From Syngnathus acus (taxonomy: Eukaryota > Chordata > Actinopteri > Syngnathiformes > Syngnathidae), in contig NC_051104.1 of NCBI RefSeq assembly GCF_901709675.1, positions 6,307,501-6,371,500 of the forward strand: a DNA stretch of 64,000 bases, written 5' to 3'. Both the position numbers and the translations under genes were made by a program. The notes under the pieces were generated by a model. That model was not told where the DNA came from and ran no database searches. It worked only from the letters and a program-made list of their open reading frames with translations. This document shows, piece by piece, positions 12,501-23,100 of this stretch (position 1 is its first letter; every line of letters begins with the position of its first letter).

Positions 12501-13365
12501 ACCATGGCATCTTTAAGGGGATTTTCTCCCTGCATCCTGTGTTGAAACCGGGGTAATCCAGTTTGAGTTCTATGTACGGATTTAAGGATTAGGACACAGC
12601 TGGTTTTGAGAAATATAGTATTATTGGATTATTTGGTCACAATCCTTTACACCTTAATTCCCCATGTGTGGTCAAAGAATTATTTAGTGTGAAATATTAT
12701 CTTGGACGAATTGAATCAAGATTTTATTAACTATGGAAACAATTTGGAGACTTGGAAACAAAAGTTCAGAACATTCAGGAAGTGTTTCCTAACACACTCT
12801 GGAATGATGCATACTGCCTGAATTCACCATTTCAATTAAAAATATATGGTAGAGTTCGTCAGAAACAAATGACAAATAATCTCAACATAAAGGTCACATT
12901 TTTGGTTGACGCCCTGAATGTTGTCATTTTAAATCGCAGTTAGTCACGTAATCAGTGTACAACTGAACAAGATAATAAAAAGTCATGCGAAACGATTTTC
13001 TGATTAAATTGTCCAAAAGTATTATTTCAAGATTTTCTCCAACTCACACGTTCAGCCTCTGCTCAACGTGTGTTTGTTTCCTTCCAACATCTCCCATGTG
13101 CTTTGGATTAGTGTTTATTTTCCCTCTTATAAATTGATGCAGTGAAACAAATGTTTTGAACTAAACTGGATGCTGTGAAAACAAAATGGTGAGACGTGAA
13201 TTGCTATCACGCCCAATAAAACGTTTTAGAGGGTGATATCATCATGACACCTGAAGCCCACTTCCCGTCTCGAAAAACAGTCTACTCACGGAGGATGATG
13301 TCCATAGCCAGGGGAGGCTTTCCCTTGCACCGAGGGTCCATTGTGGGGATGATGGATTCGTTCAT
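9528..13365 (-). CDS. slc51a: Organic solute transporter subunit alpha (complete, 8 exons)
   Basis: The family product is a seven-helix membrane protein that pairs with OST beta (SLC51B) to export bile acids and steroid conjugates across basolateral membranes. Coding exons (minus strand): 13365-13290, 12097-11946, 11861-11788, 11723-11565, 11137-11026, 10166-10020, 9945-9840 and 9685-9528, giving 327 aa (human 340). Hallmarks in order: FIEECVYIYKK in an early helix, CLGMWIPRA, the cluster STGPCCCCCPCLP, the LKLGSFQFAVLK helix, SGSAIWINPFVGI, NGTIACAPPFSS and LLILEMFIITLVTRLLYRR. The C-terminal tail is very acidic (PLPEEEEEECDDNE). The start at 13365 gives MNESIIPTMDPRCKGKPP; a later in-frame ATG is at 13341 and an upstream one at 13476. 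No single N-terminal signal peptide is seen. The gene lies downstream of zdhhc20 on the same strand. Confidence 0.93.
10319..10868. repeat. AT-rich direct duplication inside slc51a intron 5
   Basis: Two diverged direct copies of about 190 bp are visible at 10319-10515 and 10684-10868. Both contain, in the same order, ATTAAATATAAAATATA, an ATAATAATAATGAAAA block, ATAATCTTA, TTTATCCAAT and ATCATATAATCTAATATCAT. About 170 bp of ordinary GC content separates them. The copies differ by small indels and substitutions, so the duplication is not recent. No terminal inverted repeats or coding sequence are seen. Confidence 0.75.
10607..10620 (-). promoter_or_regulatory. Candidate CTCF-type motif
   Basis: On the minus strand the sequence reads CCACGAGGGGGCGA, a good match to the vertebrate CTCF core (CCASYAGRKGGCRS). 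It sits in the unique spacer between the two AT-rich direct repeats. A single short motif match has a high false-positive rate. Confidence 0.3.
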
Positions 13366-16300
13366 GTTGGGGGTGCCCGAAACTTTCACCGTGGAACTTT
13401 GGCGTCGTGTGCTGGTCCCGTGTTGGCATCCAAGGACACGCGCGGAACTTGGAAGTCGCGGTGTTGTGATTCCCAAGTAAAAAGAGCGTGTTGCTGCTTG
13501 GCGGTGCTGTCATAAACGCATCAGGGGCAGTGGGGCACCCCCGCACCCCGTTGGGCCCGCCCACTCCTGCACACGACGCACTCCTCCCAACGGAGGAAAA
13601 TATTAGCTTGATGCTACATTTGCCTTTAATATTTTGTGCTTTTATGGAAGAAAATACATATTCGGGAACATAATATAATGTGTATTTTATAAAAAATATG
13701 TTTTTGTAATATTAATGAGGAGAATCAATCAAGTTAAAATTGACCTCAGATGTTTTTTATTCAAATAGTAAATAAATGGCAACATGAAACCCTTTATTGG
13801 GAAATTTATCTAATTTCAGAGTACTTTTTACATTTTATAATTTTGGACATCAATTTGGGAACATAACAAAAATACAAATTTGCATTCCAATAATCTATTT
13901 AGGTGTAACCCTAGTAATGTCAAATTCACCATTTAATAGTGTATTTTGTGTTATCTGTAATGGATGAGCCATCCATCCAAAGTTGTTCAGTGAAAGCAAG
14001 GCTGCTTTGACCTTGTGACGTGTTTGCTTTTCAACACGTTAACAAAAACTGACATGGAGGCCATTGCCTTGGGAGCCAAGGATTGCATGCTGAACAAGTA
14101 AAAAAAAGTATTTTAGAATCTCAGCAAATGGGCTACTTTGCAATCTCGCCCTCATATTTGCATTAAATGGACACATGAAAGAATTTTGGAATCAAGTGCA
14201 TTGGAGTTGACATGTGATTTGTATTCATTTGACAACCTTCCAAGAGGAGTCAAGGGCCTGTGTGTTACAGATAGCCAAAAGTTCAACTCCAAAGCTGGCT
14301 TAATTCAAATACTGTTATCACACACGCTAACCAGACACAACATTAGGTACACTTGTGCACACAAGACTCCACTTTTAATGTGTGCGCAGGATAGTTTTGG
14401 ACTGAGGGGCTGAATTGGCATTTCTGGACCTTTGCCTATAATAGGACAAATCCCTGAGAATATCTCATGGAACTATGCTCAAAGGACAAATGCACATTTG
14501 TAGGTTTTATGGCTTCATTTATTAGGACACAGCAGAGTAAAGCTGCTTTCAAACATGATTCACTTTCAGTTTCAACCACGTTGACACAAGGCTCAAATCA
14601 TATTTTCTGACAGCGAGGCGTCATGCTGAGGGGCTTTATTCTGGTGTTATGCACACCGGTAGGTACAACATATGTAAAAAAACAGGTTGCTGCACTGAAG
14701 CATTTCTCTCAAGACGATAATATTACAAAACAACACAGTGCAAAAATACACACGCACGCGTCGAGGCCCAGAGAAAAGATTAAAGAGCATTTATAGAAAA
14801 TGAAAGATTGATAGGTCCAAATATTGTGAATACATGGAAATTAGTGAAAAGGCTATATAACTTCTGCTTGTTTTGAGTTCTGTCAAATCATTTTGATTTG
14901 TTATAATTAGATGGCACATGAAGCCCATTTGACACTTGTATGTTCTGCTTACATGTAGCACAGCTATGATAGAAAACATTGTACAACACCACAGGTCACT
15001 CTATACAATATATAAATGGCTGTAAACGTGTACAGCGTGGGATGTGATTTGCAGGAGGCTCAACTGTCATGAGGATGCGATCGGACACACTAATATTACA
15101 TAAGTGCATGAGGAACGGGTAAGTTGCATATGTGGAACAGATTTCCTCGCTTAGTCGTTTGGTCATCCTACAAATCAAAAGTCTGTACAAAAAAACTGTT
15201 GAGATACTGTGAGATCGATGATAATCCCTGCGTTGCCAAGGACACAAGACAATCCACTCAAAAACACATGCTAATGCTCGGAATAAGCAAAACAAAAAAA
15301 AAAAAGGCCAAATTTGATGGTCTCAAGTCTTCAAAATTATTAATTTTTGTCATGATCCAAAAATATGACTGTATTTGAGATCATGTTTGTGTGCAGCAGG
15401 TAAAGCAGGTTTTGTCGCCATCTGCTGGTTAGAATGAGACAACACGGTGCGAAAACAAAAAGTGCCATGCCTCTTAAATGTTGTTTGGCCCACAGAGGTT
15501 AAGGTAAAGCTAAGGATGCTGTAAACACTTGTAGTTCAGGAGTCTGAGCTCCTGCTGGTGCAGCCCTTATTTTGGCAATAAGTGTTGAATTTGTCGAGCA
15601 CTGCAGACGTAACCAAACGTAAACGGACGACTTTTGGACGAGCAAATGCGTAAAAACATAAAGACGCACGCGCGCACAAATCATTCAACTTGTGATGCTT
15701 TGCCGACCTGCAAACGAGCAGCACTGTTTGATGTATACAGCAATAATATGCGCAGTGCAAATGCATCGTCTTGTGCTCATACAAAAAAACGGTGACTGAC
15801 CCAGGCATCTGGGGACATCTGTGCTGGGAAATATTCAATGTCCTTCAAGAATACAGTTCAAAAGAAGAAAACCAATAGTCCCATCAGTGGATTCTTCATA
15901 GAAAACAAAAATGGTAACGATCCAGCTTTTCTCCCATTTTTGACTGCAGCTTTGTGCCTCTTGATGTGGATCCAGGTAGCTTTTGGCACAAAAAAATTAT
16001 TTTTTTTTAAAAAAAAGCAGCTTGTGATTCCCGCATAGGATTAGATAAGAAACCAAAAAAGTCCGATCCAGATACAATGAAATAAATGTGTGTATGTGTG
16101 CTGCTGTTGTTGCTGCATGCGGAAAAACACCAGCGCCATGGACGCAGCTCTGTGCTGTTACAGGCAAAAGGAATGCATTTCCATCGTTACTCTGAGGTTG
16201 CACGGAGGGGCCGTCACCATGGCGATGAGCGAAAGTGTCGCACAGCTTAAGGCATCGGACTGGATGATTGAGGAGTGGCTCCTGTGGCGGGGGGGAAACA

Positions 16301-16379
16301 CAATAGCCAATCAGGTGGATTTCTATCGCTAGCTTTAACTACGCCGCACAATTATTCATAGAATCAACAAATCACCTGG
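13366..16379. other. slc51a upstream region and zdhhc20 3' UTR
   Basis: No coding exon is supportable. The left part is the presumed slc51a promoter or 5' UTR; the frame upstream of its ATG stays open to another ATG at 13476. The right part is presumed zdhhc20 3' UTR, with minus-strand AATAAA signals at 14635-14640 and 14518-14523 that would give a UTR of about 1.7 kb. The minus-strand sequence CCAGCAGATGGCG at 15415-15427 resembles a CTCF core but is unproven. Confidence 0.4.
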
Positions 16380-19214
16380 TTAGGACTCACTCTCCATGGA
16401 GATGGCGATGGTGTCATTTGAGGCTGTGAAAGCAAACAGTTAGCGACAAAGACTTACAATTATCCCAAGCATTTGTAAAAACTGCATTACATCAAAGTTT
16501 TTTCCATTCTGGTAAACCTCACCTGACTTGATGGGATTACTCGCCACGTGTTGTACCGTGCTGTTAGTGTGCTGCTCATTGTTCAGGAGGCGGTTGTGCG
16601 ACTCGCTGAGTGGGCTCACGATCACTTCACTGCAATCAAAATAACAAATATAATCATAATAAATCAAATTCTTTCACTTCTGATTGATCACCTTTTATTA
16701 GGCTCCGGGTGCGAGACGGCTGTCGGCTGCTCGATGTCGGCGTTGACGAGCCGAGTGGGGAACGTCAGACCGTCTCCTAAACTGTGGGAAACGAAAACTA
16801 AGTCAGCCCAAGTAACATCCAAGTGGAAATAATTACAGCTAATATAACAGCTAATAACAGTAAAGACAACTTTTAGTACCTGGTGAAGACTGGTAGTAGC
16901 CAGTATTTCTTCCGGTCTCCAAACACCTGAGCTATATTTTTCCGGAACCCCAACGAAAAGCCGTTCTTGTCGGACCCAGTCCTAAAGACGGGCGCTCTGA
17001 ACGCCTCTGAGACATAATCAATAAAATCAGGTCACAATGGAAATCATTTCAAAAATCCATTACCAAGTAATAGGTGAATTGAAGACTCAACCGATGGTGG
17101 AGCGGTTCTTTCCGACGAGCCACAGGTGGTAGCTGAAGAGGGAGAGAATACTGATGCAGAACATGGCCGCCACAAAAAAGAGAAACAAGACATGGAATTT
17201 GGCGTGTGAGTGAGTTTCCTGCAGGTCATTCTGTGGAGAGACATGACAAAAGGGAAGTGAGAGAAGCATCAATAACACATCCAAGTGTGTGTGTGGGGGG
17301 GGGGGGGGGGGAATGATTGGCGATGGAATTGGAAACAGGGAGGGATGGCGACAGCATCACCACAATGCGGTGGGGTGGCTGTGTTACCTTTGGACAGTTC
17401 TCAGCCGATTTTCTCCGGCAAAGCTTTAGTACGAACAGAAACGAGACTCGTTAGGAAAACCGGGGGGGGAGAAGAAGCAGGAAAGGGGTGTGAACACATA
17501 CGGAAGGTCACAGCGCAAAAGAAGGACAGAGGTCACATGGGGATGGAGGGGGGTGCGACTCCTCCTTCAAACAGATCAAGACTGTGCCCGAGTGTGTCAT
17601 TACTCACGGTCCAGAACTTGATGAAATACTGCAGCACGGTGGCTGCGATGAACAAGCAGTAAAGAAGCGAGTAGGCCAAGAAGAGGATGAAGAACTTGTA
17701 ATTGGAGAAGCCCACACAGTTGTTCACCCTGGAGGAAGACAAAGGACTGAGGTTAGACTGGACCTTATTTGCATCAACACTGTTTCATTAGCTCTGTGGA
17801 TTGGATCTTGTACCAGGGACAATGGTGGTCCATCTTTAGCACACACCTACAAAAAAGATGGAGGCAGATGAAATATGACTAAAGATGTAAACGGACAAGA
17901 AGAGCCAACAAATGTTGTTGCGTTCAAGTGGTTAGAAACATACATGTCGCACGCGGAGCAGTGGTGACAACGGTCGGGCTTGATAACTTGACAGCGGTCG
18001 CAGTAACGAATTGCTGCAGCAAAATCAGAACTGGGTCAGAACTGACGTCAGCATTGTACGCGTCATATTGTTGCAGCATCAAAACAACAGTGCAAAAGTA
18101 CCTCCTGCTCCGGTGCGGGTATAAAGTGGCAAACTGGCAGCGGCTCGACACAGAATCTCCTGCTGGGATTCTGGCCGCTCTTCCTTCTCGTAGCGCTCCT
18201 TCTCCGCCTTGGCCAAGCAGAACTGGAGGGAGCGTAAAACAAAAACATGATATTTTAGACTATTGACCCGAGTAGCACCGCGGGGGTCACTCTGGATCTG
18301 GATCACACGCTTACCTCTTTGGAAGGGTTGGCAGGCTTTGTGAAGATGGTCTTCCAGTATGACCACACAAACATGATGAAGGACAAATGGAAGATGATGA
18401 GGTATACAACTGGGGGGAAGAAATATGAAAAATGTTAGCCTTGAGGGAGTGATGGGAAAACAAAGCTTTCAGGTTCATGAACCAGTTGTGTTTATTGAGC
18501 TGTCATTCCTTAAGCCCCTTTCTATAAACCAACAGTGCCATCTAGAGGATGAAAAGAAAACTGGTTCATGAAGCAAAAATGAAGCTTTAGTTTCCCATCA
18601 CTACTTTGAGAGAAAGGTGAGCTAGCAAACCAATAAGACTTAGGAAACACTCATTAAAGAAAAAAAAGCTTACCCTGCTTTCCTATACTAGTGATGGTGA
18701 CTGTAAGAGACAAACAACGTATTAGTGACACATAAAAATAAAAATGTTTTTTTTGCAAGTGCTTGCAATGACAAGGCAACCAAATGAAGCACAAAAAAAA
18801 AGGAAGGATGCCGACTTCCCCATTGAGCTTCAACCTAAAACTGTTAGCAAGGCACGGGGAAAGTTTGTCTCGGTCCAAAGCACGTTCATCACTTCAATGA
18901 TACTTCGACTCAAAACAATGACAGCTGTCGGCCTTTTAATTCGTTGTATCAAGAGAATTTTGCCAGTTTTATTATTGGGCTGCAGTCCATTTACTTCCTA
19001 CTGGCCAAAAAAGCGGCTGTGTGTCGAGTACAATGGAAACAGCGGCGGTAAAAAGGCTTAAACGAAGCACAACAGGGCAGCGAGGAGTCTACTTACATAT
19101 GCAAAGCTCCACCACGTAGGCATAATAGGACCAGCAGACGACCAAAGCGATGAAAATCACAGGTATCCATGCTAATCCCCGTTGACAGCATCTCAGTACG
19201 TGCATGGGCGCCAT
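16380..19214 (-). CDS. zdhhc20: DHHC palmitoyltransferase, ZDHHC20 type (complete, 12 exons)
   Basis: The enzyme attaches palmitate to cysteines of membrane-associated proteins, usually at the Golgi or plasma membrane. Coding exons (minus strand): 19214-19097, 18700-18674 (27 nt), 18409-18315, 18222-18102, 18013-17944, 17846-17814 (33 nt), 17728-17608, 17230-17092, 17006-16880, 16781-16692, 16629-16523 and 16423-16380, giving 363 aa (human ZDHHC20: 365). Four hydrophobic segments are seen. The cysteine-rich domain is intact ([20 protein letters not shown]) and the catalytic motif KMDHHCPW places the active cysteine near residue 153. The family TTxE motif appears as STIE. The tail has [10 protein letters not shown] and ends SMESES. 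The related ZDHHC2 and ZDHHC15 are alternatives; [17 protein letters not shown] and [10 protein letters not shown] favour ZDHHC20. Confidence 0.88.
17285..17311. repeat. (GT)n plus 17-base G run in zdhhc20 intron 7
   Basis: A short GTGTGTGTGT tract is followed directly by seventeen consecutive G on the plus strand (17295-17311). Such runs can form G-quadruplexes and are prone to sequencing and length error. No function is implied. Confidence 0.8.
18447..18603. mobile_element. hAT-like MITE in zdhhc20 intron 2
   Basis: About 157 bp with imperfect terminal inverted repeats. The left end reads AGTGATGGGAAAACAAAGCT and the right end in reverse complement reads AGTGATGGGAAACTAAAGCT. A second inverted pair, GGTTCATGAACCAG and CTGGTTCATGAAG, lies just inside. 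The flanks CCTTGAGG and CTTTGAGA match at six of eight positions with transitions only, fitting an aged 8-bp hAT target site duplication. Non-coding. Confidence 0.7.
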
Positions 19215-20144
19215 CTTTCTCCATCTACTGGGGAAAGGGAGCGTCTGCGTGTGACGTCATCGAAGCCAAACCACGCAACCCGGAAATAATTGCTTTGGCA
19301 AATGTAAACAAAACCCACCGGGGGGTTAAGTTATACGCAGGCGCATTGTGATTAAAATTATTTTGAGAAAATCTTAAATTAATGCAACTTAAATTATTGC
19401 AATAAATATCACAGGACTCTTAATCATGTCGTGTAAAAGATTTGTAGACCGGATTAAAGAGTGTGTCATATCAAACTCAATGACTGATTTCAATTTATAA
19501 TGGTAGAACTTTTTCTGTTGAACTTGGCTGAAAAGTAATATTAGCAGAGTTGCTGCCAGGGGAACAGTTTGGACTTTGAAACTGCAAATAAGGAAATAAT
19601 CTTGGTACAAGGAAATATACACCAACATCTACTGTGTATTGATCATTATTCTATCCTAAATCAATTGCTGGTTTCAGTTGTCACACCATTCAGCACATGA
19701 TGTAAAATCAAATTACACTCACATGAAGTCTGTCATGAAAACAAAGAGAAGTTGCTGGCTTGATTTAATAAATTATACATACTTTTAAGATGTACAATGG
19801 TCATTGCATCATAACATGTCTTCTTTTTTTTTTTAAGACAAAATCTGCATTCAAAGTATTTACACATGTACAATTATCAGGCAGCACTTTACAAAGCAAG
19901 GCGAGTATGAAAGACAAAAACTCAAATCAAAACCCTCTCTCGCTCTCGCACTCGCTCTGTTGGAGGATATTACTTTGCTGTCCCTTGATTATAATACATG
20001 TTTCCCTTCCCAAGTGTAATGGGCATTAAAGGGAAATCAGGGGACTGAATAACATCCATGAAATCCACCAAGAGATTCTAAAAGGATTACAGTTCAGTGA
20101 CTGATCAAATCATAAGGCGGGAAGGGTGTGTATGCAGCGAAAAT
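19215..20144. other. zdhhc20 promoter and marchf6 3' UTR
   Basis: No coding exon is seen. A minus-strand ATTAAA signal (TTTAAT at 19764-19769) could end the marchf6 transcript, giving a 3' UTR of about 380 nt. The zdhhc20 5' UTR and promoter should lie just right of 19214; GC content rises slightly there, including CCACGCAACCCGGAAATAAT near 19271. No motif is decisive. Confidence 0.4.
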
Positions 20145-23100
20145 CTATTCTATGATAGGGTTGGAGGGGGGGACTGAGCTTGCTCTTCCTGCTTTCCTTT
20201 CATAGTTGACAAGCCTTTGGCCAACCAGATACCTGCCAACAAAAAAAGATATTATTGGATTTACCATTCAAATTTAGGAACAGGATAATACATAAAACAA
20301 ATACCTCTTACTACACTTAAAAACATTCTTACTTGTCATTCTTGATGTGCTCATACAGGCGCTTAAACTGTCGAATTTGGAAGGAAAGGATGCCAATAAG
20401 TGAGACCACCATCAAGAGGCAGGGGTATATTCTCCTCTGCATTAGAATCTCCATCTCTGGGGTCACCCCTATGGCAACAAAATGATTGTTTAACATATAA
20501 CAACAAACAAAAAAAAGAGTTACTAAATAGTTTAAAATGAAGAATATGTGGCCAAAGATTTCAAAGTGTTTCACACACTCACCGACAGCAGGCACCACCC
20601 CAGCCGCAATCACGTAGGGCACACACAGAGACAGCAGCAGCACTGAGATAACTGGGGCTGCCAGTTTACGAATAATGAAATGAAGATCAATGTTGCGAAT
20701 TCCATTGGCGTACACCTTGGGGGAAAAAATCAAAATATTGTCAGTAAAAAAAAATAAAAATCTTGCTGTGACACACAAAACTAACAATTAAAAAAAAAAA
20801 AGATTCTCCAACTGTTTTTACCTGTTCAATAACAGTTTTCAGCCACCAATGAGGACCCATCAAGGTAATTGCCGCAATGATTTTGGCATGAAGCACTCCA
20901 AGAGCCCAATCCTGCAAACGAGAAGGGGGGGGGAGCTTCAATGATTCAGAAGATACTCATGATGCCAAAAGATGAAAAAACAACAACACTGACATCGATA
21001 AATCATAAACTTACATCTTTTAATCCTGCGAGGGGAATTACCTGCCAGGGGTAGAAGAGGGGTGTTTGATCCAGAGGTACTCTGAGCGGAGCTACAATGA
21101 CCAGCTCAAACAGCAGACCCAACAACAGTGGGATGACTCCAGCAACCAGCAGAGCAACGACCAAGGTTTTAAGGATCTACACAAACACGTCATTTCACAA
21201 TGGATGAGCAAACAGAGCAGTGACAATTGCTTTTTTTATTTAAATGCTGAAGCTGTTGATTCTGGTGTGACACCCACCATGAACGTCCATTCCTGAACTT
21301 TGTGCACAATAACAGTGCGTCCCTGGGGCATCCAAGCCAGCAGTACAGTGACTCCACGGATGGACAACCAGCATACGTACAGGCCGCAAGCTGCAGTGTA
21401 CAGCTCGTGAATTTTGGAGCTTCCAGTCCAGAAGGACATTAGCCAGCGTCCAGTGAACACTGGGGGGGAAGACAAAAATAAATATCTCCTAATTATATCA
21501 ACTTCAAGGTGGGCCTGTCGTTGTGATTTGAGCTAAAGATAGTACTGCACAAACATCAGACAAGTCTTATGAATCGAACGCTCAAATGTGTTTCAGTGGG
21601 TACGGATGAGTGAAATAGAAAAACAAATATGTCATCTGTGCTATATTGCTCACCTGGTAGTGTCAGGCACACAAGACTAGCCACCAGCAGGGTGATGCAC
21701 ATAAATGCAATCAGTAGCACAATCTAGAGAAAAGATGAACACATTTTGTGTCAATCCCTCAAGTACAGAGCAACTACACCAACTCAAATCAAACCAAAAT
21801 AACATCACAAGCTACTCCATTGGGAGTCACGCCCTTGTAAATTTGAAGGAAACCAATGAGGGAGTTTTCGTCTTCCCGAGCAAAACTTTAGTTGACGTTC
21901 TATTTGACACATGTTCCTTGTTGTCTTAATTATAGGGGCGCAACTCTGGAGCAGCACATTTAAAAAATAAAAGACGGGAAAAGTGGGATAATCTTACTCT
22001 GAATGGGAAGCGGAGAGGTCTGTGGTATGGCTGGAAGCCCACAGGTCCACCCTGCTGCAAGATGGCCTGGTGGGCTGCGTGCAGCCCCTCGCCAACAGCT
22101 GGCGGCGGGTTGTTATTATTGTTATGTTGTCCCGGGGGAGGATTGTTGTTGTTGTTGTTCACCGGCTGGTTAGGATCAACGTCCTCTTGCTCCCCAAGGA
22201 GGTACGAGTGGAGATCTCTGCCATGGCGCAGATGAACAAATCAACATGGAAATGAAAAGATGCCGAGTGCATGGAAGCAGAACACTGGCTTTAGAACTTA
22301 CAATAAATATCCAGCACTGACTGTCCAGGCCCGAACTAAGCCTTTGAGCCACTGGCGGGTATGTCCTTGCTCCAATAAAGCTGGCAGCACGACCTGAAGT
22401 AATAATAGCTCCAAAGACAGCTCGCTGACTGGGGCATCGCTTTGGGAAATAGGTTAAGAAAAGGTCATGTCAACAGAGGATGGAGGTGCATATAGAAAGC
22501 CCAAAACAACACAACAAAACTACTTACCTGTAGAGCATGACGTTATATGGCAGGAAGGTGGGCATCAGTAGTTTAATCAATCTGATGGGAAGCCACAGCA
22601 TTAACAACACAATGGAGCCAAACACCACCACCGACAGAATGAAGCGCCGCAGGTGTCTGTAGATGGGAAGATGAATCATCTCCTGCACTGGGTTAAAATC
22701 GGGATCGTTGAGGTTTCTCAGAAACCACAGGACCCCAGGCCTCAGCACCTGATGAATAAATAAATAAGGGGGGAAAAGTAAACAAATGTTACTCTTTCAA
22801 GGGCCAAGAGCAACCTGCTGCAAATGGGCTTACCTCTCTTAAAAGTAGAATGAAGGAAGCAAAGTAAAAGACGTAGACCATCCCAACAAGCCAATGAAGG
22901 AACATGGTGGTGCCAGGTGCCGATTTGAAACTCATTTCTCGATCTTTCAGAGAGGCGTCAAACATCTCCTGCAAGTTCAAGGTTGATTGAAGGTTAACAA
23001 TGATTTAAACTGGAGTCACCAACATTTTATTTTATAGTTTGCCTGTGCTGTGACATTTTGTTTGTGTAAAATATGTGCTATGGTTGAATAAAGGCTGGTT

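Noticed and set aside
16380-16394. GTGAGT donor-like sequence overlapping the zdhhc20 stop region
   Set aside because: The unspliced ending SMESES fits the short ME-x-E-type tails of ZDHHC2 and ZDHHC15, so the stop at 16380-16382 is taken as genuine.
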